DNA of 64,000 nucleotides from Ochotona curzoniae (lineage: Eukaryota; Chordata; Mammalia; Lagomorpha; Ochotonidae): the NCBI RefSeq assembly GCF_017591425.1, contig NW_024467119.1, positions 27,191,001-27,255,000 of the forward strand, written 5' to 3'. A program made the translations under genes and the position numbers. Below are positions 46,871-57,792 of the stretch, in pieces; within the stretch, counting starts at the first letter, position 1; each line of letters begins with the position of its first letter. Below the pieces are notes generated by a model. The model saw nothing but the letters and a program-made list of their open reading frames with translations. It was not told the origin of the DNA and made no database searches.

Positions 46871-47744
46871 CTCTACAACAAAATAATCAATATGTTTAAA
46901 ATTGGCCTGTAATTCATGCAGTTACAGTTCATCAAGTCACTGAATCAATGAGCACACAACAGCAACTCTTGAGAAATAAGCAGCAGCTGGATTTAGTAGG
47001 ATAAAGGCAAAGAAGGGCAGAGAGGAAACTCAACTGTTCAAAGGAAGCCAAATAGGGAATAAGTAACAGATGACTGAAAACTTTTTTGTATATCAAGGAC
47101 AGAAAAAGTAGTGTACCAGATTTCTGCAAACCCCAAAGGGCATATAAATTACATTTCTACCAATTGTGGGTTTTTTTCCCTTAAATTCTCTTCTCTCTCA
47201 GCTGTATTAATGGTACTTTACTTCAATTTGTACTAATACGAAAGTACAGCAATAGACTATCTGGCACCATATGCTGAATGGCATCACAAATATAAAAGCT
47301 GTCAGTCATTATGAAAGAATCTGGAAAGCAAAATTCAAAGTCCTCCAGTTCCTACAAAATCGAGTTAAGGAATAGGTGAAAAACTTTGCAAATATACTTT
47401 CTCAAGTTTCCTTGGCTATCACAGGCTTAGCTCTAAAGGAGCCCCCAAAGGTAATTTAAACAAATAGAAAAGGCATATTACAATGCAAGCACTGCTTTCT
47501 GCATGATTGCCCCATGGGACTTCAGCATCCACAGCACAGTTCCCAAGTATAAACATAGTTTTCATCTCTAAAGTTAAGATGACCAGCAAAAAAAAAGTCC
47601 TTCTAAATGTTACATGGTGTTACATGGGATGATCATCTATCATTTCCTGTGTTCTTCACTGAATTATGTGTATATTATAGATCCTAAATTCTAAGCTGCT
47701 TTGCTGGTATATCCTGATGATAGAAGATGCTAGAAATGATGTTG
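46871..47744. other. Unique intron
   Basis: Nothing recognised. The gap 47961..48387 holds only the C-rich tract, and 48723..49381 nothing. Confidence 0.5.
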
Positions 47745-47960
47745 AAGACGATGATGATGATGATGGCTAATATTTATTAAGTACTTGTAACAAAATTTAA
47801 GCATTCTATAACCATTATTGTACATAATACAAAGAATGAAGCTAGCAGACAGGCTTTATTTTAATAATATTTTACAGATAGAATAACAAAGTTACTGATA
47901 CAAGGTCTATAGCAAGTGGTAAAGCGTAATCCTGAACCCTTGCAATCTGATCTGAGAAAC
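47745..47960 (+). repeat. MIR with short GAT array at its start
   Basis: A (GAT)n run at about 47749..47766 precedes GGCTAATATTTATTAAGTAC, TATTTTACAGATAGAATAAC, AGGTCTATAGCAAGTGGTAA and GCGTAATCCTGAACCC, which fit the MIR order through the 3' half. Confidence 0.65.
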
Positions 47961-48111
47961 TTTACAGAAAATAGAGCTCAACAGCCTCCCCAGGAAATGC
48001 ATATAGTGGACAAAGGCTATTTCAGAGGAAGATATGAGATCAAAAATATTTTTACATCACTTGATCCCTCTACCAATGATCCTCTCCTTTGTCTGAATTT
48101 CCCTGGCACTT

Positions 48112-48138
48112 TCCCTCCCTCCCCCCCGCCCGCCCCCG
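48112..48138. repeat. C-rich simple tract
   Basis: CCCTCCCTCCCCCCCGCCC then GCCCCCGG; the opposite strand, which is the transcribed sense of the gene, is G-rich with several GGG runs. Confidence 0.85.
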
Positions 48139-48387
48139 GTTCTCTCCTTAGCAGGAACAGATTTGAAGGGATCTTCCTCCTAAAGTCAACGGTTTCCTGA
48201 AGAGCCTGCTCATAATTCCTGCTGAAATAATGATTAGAGATCAAGCCTTTATAGGCAGCATAGTTGTTTTACAGTATTTTCTTCAGACATTATATCATAA
48301 TATGAAATAGACAACTACACGAAGACCAGAATTCCAGGATTGTCAGCAGAAACTTTTTGGGGTACACGGTATTAATTCCCCCACTAT

Positions 48388-48722
48388 GGGCCTGAAGTGA
48401 CGACCTAGTGGCTAAATCCTCACCTTACATTCCCTGGAATCCCATATGGGCACTGGTTTGTGTCCTGGCCTCTGTATGTCTTTTCCAATTTGCGGTTTAT
48501 GGAATGGGAAAGCAGTATCAGATGGCCCATGGCCTTGGAACACGCACATGTAAGGAAGACTTGGAGAAAAGCTCCTGACTCCTGGTTTCAGATCAATTTA
48601 TCCCTGGCTGCCACAGCCGCTTGGAGAGTGAACCAGAGAATGGAAGATCTTTCTGTCTCTCCTTCTCTCTGAAAACCTACCTTTCCAATAAATAAATAAA
48701 TGAATGAATAAATAAATAAATA
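48388..48722 (+). mobile_element. C-SINE with long AAAT tail
   Basis: GGGCCTGAAGTGACGACCTA, GGAATCCCATATGGGCACTG, AATGGGAAAGCAGTATCAGA, CCGCTTGGAGAGTGAACCAG and a tail of AATAAATAAATAAATGAATG repeats to about 48722. The tail has grown into a short tetranucleotide array. Confidence 0.88.
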
Positions 48723-49381
48723 GTTATTTTTATTCCCTCCTCCAGGATAAGCAAAACACAAAATAAGTCCTGTTTTAACTGGTTAACTCTAACTTCAAAA
48801 ATCAGTAAACAAAAATAGAGTAATGCAAGTCTCAAAGTAAAATCTAAAGTATGTATTACCATTTCCTAGATTCTTAACATACTGTTTACTACTTCAAGCT
48901 CACCTTTTGTTTCTATTCTTTTCTAAATACTGAGATCCCTGATCTTTACCAACTCCCAACCATCTACCAAATGACTATGGCTCCTGGTTTTTCTTCACCA
49001 TACACATACACATAACCCAATAGATGTTTGAACTACCTTTCATTGCTCAGGTTCAACATCTATTCCCTTGATTAAATCCATAAGCCTTGAAATGGTGACA
49101 GGCCTGCTGTGGCTAATTTGTTTCACAAATTTCCTTAGTAAAATAATTATTACCTTATACAGTAACTGCACTTGTCCATTATGCACCTAGAATTTAATAT
49201 CTTCTTTATGAATTGTTGGTGCTATTTTAAGAATCTGGGCCAGAGCTTACTCAATCTTTTTCAACATCCATGTGCTATGTCACTAAACAGTTGCTTAAGG
49301 CAGAATAGCCTTAACTCATGTGCTGTATTTTGCACTTTGGCTAAAAGCAAACTGCTTCACCGAAGAAAGAAATCCATGTAC

Positions 49382-49811
49382 CTACAGCTGATTGATCTTT
49401 GGCAAATGAGTTGATATTACCCCATTGAGAATGGATAACCCATTTTACAAATGCTGCTGGGAAAACTGAACCTTCCCATGCAGAATTATGGAAAAGGACC
49501 TCTAATTTATATTCCATAGAAGAACAAGTTTCTAAAACTACAACTTGATTCTATAAAATTAGTAGAGGAAAACATTGGGGGAAATCTGTAAGACACTGAA
49601 ATAAGCAGACTTCTTGGATAAGACCAAAGGACAGGCAACAAAAGCAGAAATAAAGAAATGAGATTATACTAAGCTAACAGACTCCTGTACAAAAAATCAG
49701 CACTCAAAAAAAAAAATGACAAGCCAACTGGCAGAATGGGATAAAATGTCTCCAAACCATGTATCTGATAAATGTAAATATTGGGTCCATAAGGAACTCA
49801 AGAAACTAAAC
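49382..49811 (+). mobile_element. L1 ORF2 3' half, part 1
   Basis: CTGATTGATCTTTGGCAAAT, CAAATGCTGCTGGGAAAACT, GGAAAACATTGGGGGAAATC and CCAAGGAACAGGCAAC-like GACCAAAGGACAGGCAACAA are ORF2 C-terminal half landmarks. The fragment is interrupted by an old C-SINE and resumes at 50086. Confidence 0.9.
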
Positions 49812-50085
49812 AGCAGGTGTAGGCATTGTGGTTTGGCATCCTAGATTCTTCACTTCTGATCCATCCACCTGCTAATGGCCTGAGAAAAGCAGAGAGGATG
49901 GTCCAAGTATTTGAACTTTGTTGCTGATGTGGGATGGAGCTCCTGGCTTCTGGCTCCAGCCTGGATATTCTAGACATCAGGGCAGTGAACCAGTATATGG
50001 AAGAATCTCTCCCACTCGCTCTCTCTCTCTCTCTCAACTGTGACTTGTAAATTAATAAATGTGTCTTTAAGAAAGAAGAAAGAAA
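49812..50085 (+). mobile_element. Old C-SINE inserted in L1 ORF2 sequence
   Basis: GGTGTAGGCATTGTGGTTTG, CACCTGCTAATGGCCTGAGA, GATGGTCCAAGTATTTGAAC, CTCCTGGCTTCTGGCTCCAG, a TCTCTCTCTCTCTCTC tract and AATTAATAAATGTGTCTTTA. L1 sequence is continuous in order on both sides. Confidence 0.85.
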
Positions 50086-50640
50086 ACCAATAGCAATTAA
50101 ACAAACAATTCAGTGAATAAATGGACAAATGACATGAGTAATAATCATTCAAAGGATAAAGTACAAATTGCCAACAGACCATGAAAAAATGTTCATGATC
50201 ACTATCTATTAAGAAAATACAAACACAAATAAAAATAAAAAATAGAGACCACAACTAAGCTTTCCCTCACCCCAGTTAAAATCAAGAGACCAGAAAACAA
50301 TAAATTCTAGAGAGGATATAGTGAAAAAAGCATTCTAATAAATTGTTGATGAAAATGTAAACTAGTGCAACCATTTTGGACGACAGAATGGCAATTCCTC
50401 AGAAATCTAAAAATAAATCTACCATATGACATGGCCATCCCATGCCTGGGATTTACCCAAACAAAATAGGCATAGGAAGAAGTGACTTGCAGCCTTATGC
50501 TTATAGCCAAGATACCAGATCAACCCAGATTTCCATTACTGATGACTGACTAAAATAATGGGTATAGGAAAATAGATAAATAATGGAATATTACTCAGCT
50601 ATTAAGATAACTAAATCTAGGGTTTCTTAAAGGATGAAAC
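50086..50640 (+). mobile_element. L1 ORF2 end and 3'UTR, part 2
   Basis: GGACAAATGACATGAGTAAT, CCAACAGACCATGAAAAAAT, GTTGATGAAAATGTAAACTA, TGCAACCATTTTGGACGACA, AATTCCTCAGAAATCTAAAA and ATGGAATATTACTCAGCTAT give the normal L1 order to the 3'UTR. Frames are broken. Confidence 0.9.
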
Positions 50641-50814
50641 TGCAGATGATTACAAAAAAGAAAACAAAAAAAAAGAAAATACAGGAAAAATGAAACTTTC
50701 TGCATTCTCTTCTTGAGTAGGTTGTTGAATATTTAGAAGGGAAGGTGAAATTTGAAGTAAAATCTAAAATATCAACATTTGGTTCAAGCAATTAAGTATC
50801 TCACATACTGAATC

Positions 50815-50940
50815 AGGACATTATGATCCTGTACACATAAAAACTGAGGCACAGAAAAAAGAAAACCCCCACTAGTAAGCTATATTCATTCACCCAGTTT
50901 CCACATCCACACATTAAGACAGAGCTGCCTTGACTCTTTT
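50815..50940 (+). repeat. MIR-like fragment
   Basis: AAAACTGAGGCACAGAAAAA and the following CCCACTAGTAAGC, AAGACAGAGCTGCC echo MIR 'aaactgaggcacagagag' and 'agctagtaagtggcagagctg'. Confidence 0.5.
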
Positions 50941-53450
50941 AGAAGAGATTGTGTGTGTAGCTTGAGGGTCACAGGTGTCATGCAGACCGCTCCTCACTGC
51001 TTACCACAGAACTCAGGTTATATCCCTTCTTATTGAGGCTTCCCTTCCTTCTCTCACCACATCTCATAATATTGGTCACCATCATCTGATGGAGATATTT
51101 ATAACTGTAAGGAATCGGTGTATTCATGGGACAATGCAAGGGCTTTTCTCAAGCACTCTCTACAGAAGCTGTCAGTCATTTCTCTGATTTTTTTGTATAT
51201 GTGTTTAAACATTAATGTAGATGATTAAAATTCTAAAGAAAGAATTCCCTTTGCTTGAATTGCCATGAAAGATGAGGTAAAAAAAAGAAAATTCCGAACT
51301 GCTTATTCAAAACTGTGACTGTGTTGTTCATTATAAATATTTAACAAATAATAAATAAAAAAGAGAAATCAAGAAAATGTGCAGGGTAGTGGTTGCTGGT
51401 CTGTATTTGACTCTTAACTTTATTTTTAATTTTTGTTAATACAACTCAATTTGTCTTATATATTTTAAGTCTTAAGCCACAGTAACCTACTAATATAAGA
51501 ATACTGTTATCTTAGGATATGAATTAAACCAGAATTTCATTATCATGTAATTTTCTTTTTAAGTCATCACAACATTTTTGCATTTTCCTATTTAGATTTT
51601 AAATGTTTAATCAAAATAATCATGGTCTGTGAATGGTTACATAGAGGCACTGGCCAAGATACCATGATAAAATTCTCTCTGAACGTCTAAGAGTAGTATT
51701 TCTCAAACTGGGCTTCAGCTGTCTACAACTTGTCACTTGCAAGTTACTGAATTTGAGAAACACTGATTCAAGCTTGGTCTGCAGAATCTCATTTCATTAA
51801 CAGGGCAAACTTTGGAATCCCCAAACAGTCGCAACATCTGTTTGTTCTGTTTTCAGCTGCCAGTCACTCAGAACCTGAATTCTTGGTTTATTCCTCCAAT
51901 GCCCATTTCAGATCCTGGATCATATCTAGTGAAATCATTGATTGCGTACTCATTCTGATTAATGATCAAGTCCACCCAGCACTTGGTCCTAGTAAGAGTC
52001 CCTGTGATCAAATATGGGAATCTGATTCATGTTTCCATTTAGTACAACCTGTTCCTCTGCTCTGCAATATTTTTTTTAATACATGAAACTAATCTTTTTT
52101 CTCTGAGTTTCGTATATATAGATTTATGCTCAATATAACAGTTTAATCTGAATTTTATACAGAATAAATTAAGGTGTAATGAGAAAATGCACCCAAGAGG
52201 TTAAGAAAAGAGACAGAGATACCATTAAGTTTGCTTCTGCACTCTGTATGGGAGTGGTCATGTTGCCTCATATTTATAAACCATAATTTTCTCTACTGTA
52301 AATATATTCCTTAGTTTCCATTGGTTTGTTATGATAAATAAGAGAATAGATGAACAAATATGCTATAATTTTCATGACATAAGTATGGGACAAGTTTATT
52401 AATTTATGTATGTCTTTGACACCATTGCCTGTTTAGTGTCACGCATAAATATGGTTAGTAAATATTTCTTAAATTTTCTAAACATTTCATAGGAAAACAT
52501 ATGTAAATACTTCTCCTAGTGTCTGGTCCTATTAAAAATTCAAAGGTAGATGAGAATTCAAAATATGACTGATATAGCTAGTTTTGCATAATTCAATTAG
52601 AAGAGTGAGAATCCTGTGAAATCATAATTCTTTGTGAAACTTAAGACACTGAAGTAGAAGCCTAGCCCAAAATTCTAACAAGAACAACCTGTTAGGGAAG
52701 TTTATATGAACTCATCTGTTTTTTCTTTGTGTGTATATCCGGAGTCGGAGTACAAACACAGAGGTGATGCTCGGTTCCCATCTCTTTGCATCAGCTAGTA
52801 AACAGTGGTCACAGCCAAGAAAGTTTATTGGAGTCTAAAACTACAAATGGAGACTTTGCATCTCTCTCATTGCCATCTTGAGATTTACAAAGAATGATAT
52901 GCAAACAGGCAAAAAAGTGCTATGGAACCACGAAGAAACTTATTTCCAGAGCAGCAGGCTAGGTGTAGTGGTTGGATGCCTGAGCAATGCTCAGTCTAGC
53001 ACTTTGTTCATGTTCTCTGTGAGTTAGATAGAGTGCAAGCCTCAGAGAGTTGATACTAAACATGTTTTAGAAATTAGCAAAAGTTGCGTGTAATGCCTTC
53101 AAATGTGTTATTTCAATGTATTTCTGAGAAGCATGAAGATGTTTTAGCTATAATAGGTACCTCCAGCAGATGTATGTTCAAAATTTCTCATTGAATAAGC
53201 TTATGAGGGCCTAGAACTTCTGCTTCAGGTTAAGAAATACTGAAATTAGTATTAATCAAGTATGCGTAGCCTCTCCATCCCAAGTAGCAAGTGCAACATC
53301 TCTGAGTCAAAGGAGAGAATGAGGAGAAAGTATGACGCACCTACAGACTGAAGCAGACCGAGGAGACTGGGTTAGCCTCAGGCTCCACTAATTTCCAGCA
53401 AGTATATCTCCTTTGATCTCTTTGGCCCACAGTGCTACTTATTTTCTCTG
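50941..53450. other. Intron just downstream of the coding exon
   Basis: Mostly unique AT-rich sequence with the MER5-like remnant at 51.7 kb. No additional exon recognised near the donor. Confidence 0.5.
51695..51764. mobile_element. MER5-like hAT MITE remnant
   Basis: AGTATTTCTCAAACTGGGCT at one end and GAATTTGAGAAACACT at the other are imperfect inverted repeats, like the MER5 ends (cagtggttctcaaac / gtttgagaaccactg). The interior is only about 40 bp, so most of the element is lost. Confidence 0.55.
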
Positions 53451-53456
53451 ACTTAC
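53451..53456 (-). other. ARHGAP24: Splice donor, perfect GTAAGT
   Basis: Read on the minus strand the junction is CCCTTG then GTAAGTCAGAG. It is a consensus U1 site from +1 to +6. Splicing after TTG keeps phase 0, consistent with the next exon beginning with a Gly codon as in the known protein (KPL then GTIF). Confidence 0.9.
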
Positions 53457-53636
53457 CAAGGGCTTGGTTTCATCTTCATCCTTGAAATAATAGAGCTGAT
53501 CTCCCTTGAGCACAAACCAGCGGGTATGCCAAGTCTTCACAAAGCCTCCTTGCTTTCTGAGCCACCCACACTTCATGGCATTTTGCCGCCCTTGGCCTTG
53601 CTGGGGATTCTCTGTGGAGTCATTGTTGTCCTCCAT
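53457..53636 (-). CDS. ARHGAP24: ARHGAP24 (FilGAP) first coding exon, residues 1-60, start of PH domain
   Basis: This exon encodes the N-terminus of the long isoform of ARHGAP24, a filamin A-binding Rho-family GTPase-activating protein with PH, RhoGAP and C-terminal coiled-coil domains that acts on Rac at the actin cortex. The 60 codons run from an ATG at 53636..53634 to a final TTG codon, phase 0. A short acidic, Asn/Gln-rich leader (residues 1-19) is followed by the first PH-domain strands: [10 protein letters not shown] at 22-31, [12 protein letters not shown] at 34-45, and [13 protein letters not shown] at 48-60. The start has A at -3 and G at +4, a strong Kozak context. The protein is cut after KPL because the exon ends there; the rest of the PH domain, the RhoGAP domain and the coiled coil lie outside the window at lower coordinates. 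A processed retrocopy is excluded by intact splice sites on both sides. I recall Glu at position 3 and Ile at position 21 in the human protein; here they are Asp and Met. Identification is from remembered family sequence. Confidence 0.95.
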
Positions 53637-53656
53637 GATCAAGCTGATGGACTTTC
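53457..53656 (-). other. ARHGAP24: ARHGAP24 exon (coding plus 20 nt of 5' UTR)
   Basis: The full internal exon is 200 nt, bounded by a TAG acceptor ending at 53657 and a GTAAGT donor beginning at 53456. The 20 nt between the acceptor and the ATG (53637..53656) are 5' UTR and contain no other ATG. Because the start codon lies just inside an internal exon, at least one non-coding first exon must lie upstream, beyond 64000. From memory this corresponds to exon 2 of the human long transcript. Confidence 0.9.
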
Positions 53657-53692
53657 CTATTTAGCACACAAAAAGAGGGAGAAATATTAAGA
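53657..53692 (-). other. ARHGAP24: Splice acceptor with polypyrimidine tract and branch-point candidate
   Basis: On the minus strand a pyrimidine-rich stretch (TCTCCCTCTTTTTGTG) leads to CTAAATAG and then the exon. TCTTAAT at 53692..53686 fits YNYTRAY, with the branch A at 53687, 30 nt from the AG. That is a normal branch distance. Assignment of the branch point is inference. Confidence 0.8.
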
Positions 53693-54452
53693 TGCTTTGC
53701 TACAGTCAATTACGTTTTAAACACCACCATTTAAAAAAAAAAAAGCAGAGGTATGGGGAGCAAAGAAAAGAGGATATATTTGTGAACAAGTTCATTGGCT
53801 GTATTTTTGGAAGCTACAACAACAGCAGTGTGCCAGAGGAAATCTGGAGAGAGCTTTTTATTCTTCAATGAGCTTAGCATCTGTGTGATGATAATTTTCT
53901 TTTTCTTTTTTTAACCCTATGTACAATTGAAAAATGGGAATGATTTCAAGGTACTGTGTCAAAAAGCAATTTTTGACAAAATAAGTGATCAATGAAAGCA
54001 AGGTTTTGAAATTAAATGGCCTCTCTGTCTGGTGTGCACTGACTGAGCAAGCACCACACCAAACACACGGTCAAGTAGAAAGTTTCTTCACTGTCAAGGT
54101 TTACTGAAAATTAGAAAGTAAAGTCTGCTTCACCACTTACTTACCCCTCTACCCCCACCCATATTCACCATGAAACTTCAGGCATTGTTGCATATCTCAG
54201 TAAATGCCAAGAGAAACAAATTTTGTAATGATCTGTAAAGGAATATAAAACCCCCACACCTTCCATATACAACGCGCAGAAGTTCATCATCAGGAAAACA
54301 TCATTAGAAAAATATTAAACAACAGGTGAGATGCTCACTGGATGACCAAATATGAACAGAGGAAATCAGCTTCCTGGGAGAGACACAGATACAGGACTAA
54401 GAAATGAAAGAGCTCTTCCTCTTGCAAATGCTTCCTCCAAATTTTTTCTCTT
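53693..54452. other. Unique intron just upstream of the coding exon
   Basis: Contains a short A run near 53733 and a T-rich stretch near 53900. No further exon recognised. Confidence 0.5.
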
Positions 54453-54790
54453 ATTTATTTTTTTAATATATTTTTATTTTGAACTATGTGGTACAATTTT
54501 GTATAGGCTGGGATTCCCCCCGCAAAACTCCCACCCCATCAGATTTTTCCCATTTTGTTACAATAGTATAGTTCTTAAGGCATCATAATTCTACCAGTCT
54601 CTTATTTAAGTGTACCTCAACATTGTTGGTACAAACAATGTCAAACAGTCCAGCATCCCATTGTCTCCACATGTCCAACAGTTTCATTGGGAATTCATCT
54701 TTCACCTGGATGTAGGGATGCATGTTCCATTATACCCCCATGTCTCATACTTATTTCTAAGGATGTATTCAGCTATTGAAAAACCTACAC
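54453..54790 (-). mobile_element. L1 3' end, reverse, in the upstream intron
   Basis: GAACTATGTGGTACAATTTT, GGCTGGGATTCCCCCCGC, CCATTTTGTTACAATAGTAT, TCTTATTTAAGTGTACCTCA, AACAGTCCAGCATCCCATTG and AACAGTTTCATTGGGAATTC. It is the longest uninterrupted copy of this 3' end in the window. A 93-codon frame across it is not a gene. Confidence 0.8.
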
Positions 54791-56334
54791 TCACCCTTGT
54801 GTTTGAGACAAGGATATGTAGATATATAGCAACAATAAAGAATAGACTATTCTTGTTCAGACACATTCAGGCACAAAGCTCTATTGCATAAATCTGATTG
54901 ATTCTAGAGGACGAGCTGTCTTCTATCTGCTCTTTATTCTCACCACTGAATTTTCAATCAGTTTGTAAATACACAATCCTACTTATGAATTCTATGATGC
55001 TTCAATTCCTCAGTCTATTTGTTTTTGCTTTCTTTTAAAATTGAGTTTGTAATGGTCAAACTTCCAAGGTATAATCTACAAATTTAGTTTCCCATCCCAA
55101 TTGCAGAAATACAGTAGAACTTTGAGTTCAATTACTTACTCTGATCATATACACAATCTTTTCAGTAGTTTACTATTCTCACTTGAATACAACATATGTA
55201 TCACCCTTCCTGCTTTAATTGCCATTTTTTAGAACTTTTAAGTCTCAGCATCTAAGTTTCAATATTACTTCTCATTCAATACCCATTCCCCTCTGTGCTT
55301 ATATTGAAATGCATGTCTAATTAATGGAGCTCTATAAAACATACTCATATGTCATTTGTTCCAAGTGGCATTCCCATGATGGTAACTTCTTACTGCAGAA
55401 TACACTCTCCTTTCCCGAGCCAGCACACATGAGTGTAGACTGCATCACAAAGAATGCCTCCAGTTTATTATACTTCTAGGGTAGGAACTTTCATCTCCTT
55501 CCTTTTACAGCACTTGACCCCCTATAAAGAGTTAAGTAAACCCCACTCTAATTGAACAGTAAATGGCATAACATAACTTAGGTAATAACCTTATTTAGCT
55601 AACCCTAAACAGTCTTCTTGTTTCCTGGTATTTAAGTTGCTCATATTTATATAATTTCCTATCTCATAACCACCCATATCATATTTGATCTACCATGTAA
55701 CTTAAATAGAACCTGAAAACAAATATTCCAAAACACACCTGCAAATAAATGCATTCTGCAACAAGAAGTGAATTCTCTTAGGTCCAATTTTCCTTCCTTT
55801 TCTCTCAGATTTATGTTTTTCTATTAGATTTGAAACAAAATCATTTCTAAAGTGTTGTGAAGTAATTAGCAACCTACTATCAATAATACTAAAATAGAAA
55901 TAATCAATTATTTTTGTACATTACTGATACCCAGGTAAAATATGCATGTAAATTAGAGCATATTTTATGATTCTTCCCACATGTTGTTTATAAGCCTGGC
56001 TGAAACACAGTGAGCACTTAGTTATGCCTGTATTTTTATAACTTCAAATACACCAGAAAATATTATACTAATACTAATTGTAACAGCTCAGTAAAGCAGA
56101 AAAGAAATAGATTTTTCATTTGTATGGGAAAATAATGCTTCAGCTATTGTTGAATAAGTTAAATCATTTTATTAAAGTAATGGTGATTTTTTTTATAAAG
56201 AAATCTTGCTATATTTGGATAAAAATTCTATCCTTCCTTTCTAGGATGAGGATGATGTTGAATTGGGTTATTTCTAATTACAGCCCCTCTTTGCCCTCTG
56301 AAATCCTGTGATTCCAGAGTATAGGGAGACCAGA
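54791..56334. other. AT-rich unique intron
   Basis: 1.5 kb with a vague L2-like flavour around 55400..55570 but no firm match. The gap 57793..58439 is also featureless. Confidence 0.45.
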
Positions 56335-56402
56335 TAGCCTCAATACTTAGTATAATATCTGCCACATAGTGGCATTTAATCAATGTTTGATGAACGGATC
56401 AA
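56335..56402 (+). repeat. L2 3' terminus
   Basis: CTTAGTATAATATCTGCCAC, ATAGTGGCATTTAATCAATG and TTTGATGAACGGATCAA match the L2 end 'agcacagtgcctggcacatagtaggtgctcaataaatgtttgttgaatgaa'. Confidence 0.7.
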
Positions 56403-56684
56403 TTTTGCAATAGGTTTCATATTGTGTTTAAAAGTAAACATGATCACTCTCTGAACTGATCTTTAACACCTGATCTTGTAAATGACACCATGATTTACCT
56501 CGTTTTAAAAAAAGTGATCATTTAATTCATGACTTTGCCTCACTGTGAATATAAATCAATCAGTTAAGTCCACTAGACAATTCATCTCAAAAAGACATCC
56601 CAAACCTCTTCACTTGGTTTTATCTATACTGCTGCCCTAGAGTGCAGGCCACCATCGGGTTTTTTGACAGTTATTTTACTTTAT

Positions 56685-56985
56685 TATTGTTATTATTATT
56701 TACTTGACAGATAATGAGACAGAGCTTCTCTTTGCTAATTATCTCCCTAAAGGCTACAATGGCTGAAATTGGGCTGCGGCCAAAACTGGAAGTCAGAAAC
56801 TCAATCCAGATTTACCATATGGATGGCAAGAACCCAAAAACTTGAACCACTGCTGCTACCTCCTACAGCTTGCATTAGTAGGAGCCTGGAGTCACAAACT
56901 AGAGCCAGATATCAAACCCAGGGACTGTGTCCATTGCAGGATGCAGACATCCTAACGGGGAGGTTAAATACATGCCCCGTCATAA
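56685..56985 (-). mobile_element. Old C-SINE, reverse, in the upstream intron
   Basis: ACTTGACAGATAATGAGACA, GGCTGAAATTGGGCTGCGGC, AAACTTGAACCACTGCTGCT, TTGCATTAGTAGGAGCCTGG, CAAACCCAGGGACTGTGTCC, GGATGCAGACATCCTAACGG and GGTTAAATACATGCCCC match the reversed C-SINE order at high divergence. Confidence 0.75.
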
Positions 56986-56999
56986 TCTTTTGATTAGAT

Positions 57000-57792
57000 G
57001 ATTTTTCACAGCCTTCCAATTGATCTCATTCCTTGCATTTTTAACCACAAACACAAACACTTTGGTACATGCTCACACATACTTCATTCTCCATTTTGTA
57101 GCCAAAATGAACCTTTAAAAATGCAAATCAGATAATGAGGCTTACCCTAAAAATTTTTATTGGTTTCCCACTGTACTTATGCCAAATTTCAGTCTTAACA
57201 TGACCTTCCAGGCTCTGACTCAACTCGGGCTTGACTTACTCTCCAAAATAATTTCATGCTACCTCCTGCTCCTCCATCACCACACCTCACACATATTCAA
57301 CCCTATTGGGCACATTTTAGCTCTTGAAATATTCAAGTTATTATATGCCTCAAGGATTAATATTTGCTCATCTCTACCTAGAATACTATGCTTAGGTTCT
57401 TGGCATAGTCAATGCCTTTTCCTCTAATTCCCAGGTTAAAATCTAAATGTTTTGTCAACAAGCCTTCACCAAGCATCCCATTCCCATGAATTAGTTTATC
57501 TCTTTTTCGTCATCATTGAGCTCTCTTTTCTCTGTTTCCATGTTATTTTTTTATCATTCTTTCTCCCTCCTTCCCTTCCTTTTCTCACTTCCTCCATCTC
57601 TCCCTACCTCCTTCTCTCCCTCACACTTCCTCCTCTGTCTCTCTGTCTCTCTCTTTTCTGTTTTGTGTTCTTCATATCACCAGGACAGCATAAGCTTCAT
57701 GAAGTCTTAGGGATGGTTTTACTCAATACACCCAGTGCCTTTTAATACTGCTTACTTGTCCTCAGTAAACATTTGCTGCATCAATAAATGAA
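57000..57792 (+). repeat. Long L2 3' portion
   Basis: TTACCCTAAAAATTTTTATT onward gives TTGGTTTCCCACTGTACTTA, CCTTCCAGGCTCTGACTCAA, CACCTCACACATATTCAACC, AGAATACTATGCTTAGGTTC, AACAAGCCTTCACCAAGCAT, AGCATAAGCTTCATGAAGTC and CAGTAAACATTTGCTGCATC in standard L2 order to its terminus. A pyrimidine-rich stretch at 57541..57660 is the expanded part. Confidence 0.8.

Larger units (their letters stand above)
1..53456 (-). other. ARHGAP24: ARHGAP24 intron downstream of the first coding exon (partial)
   Basis: All sequence below the donor at 53456 is intron of the minus-strand gene and continues past position 1. I found no other ARHGAP24 exon. The shorter isoforms known in other mammals start from promoters inside this long intron, but neither their first-exon peptides nor a CpG island were recognised here. 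The content is repeats plus AT-rich unique DNA, itemised separately. Confidence 0.8.

Noticed and set aside
52960..53050. Possible C-SINE head (GCTAGGTGTAGTGGTTGGATG)
   Set aside because: Only the first ~20 bases resemble a SINE head; no body or tail follows, so it is likely chance.
53439..53642. Reading the exon as a 67-residue stand-alone ORF with extra residues at both ends
   Set aside because: The upstream start is TTG, not ATG, and the last residues (VSQRK) read through the GTAAGT donor. The real coding part is 53457..53636.
57452..57745. 97-codon Ser/Leu/Pro-rich frame resembling membrane protein
   Set aside because: It comes from the pyrimidine-rich part of an L2 repeat; hydrophobicity reflects CT-rich composition.
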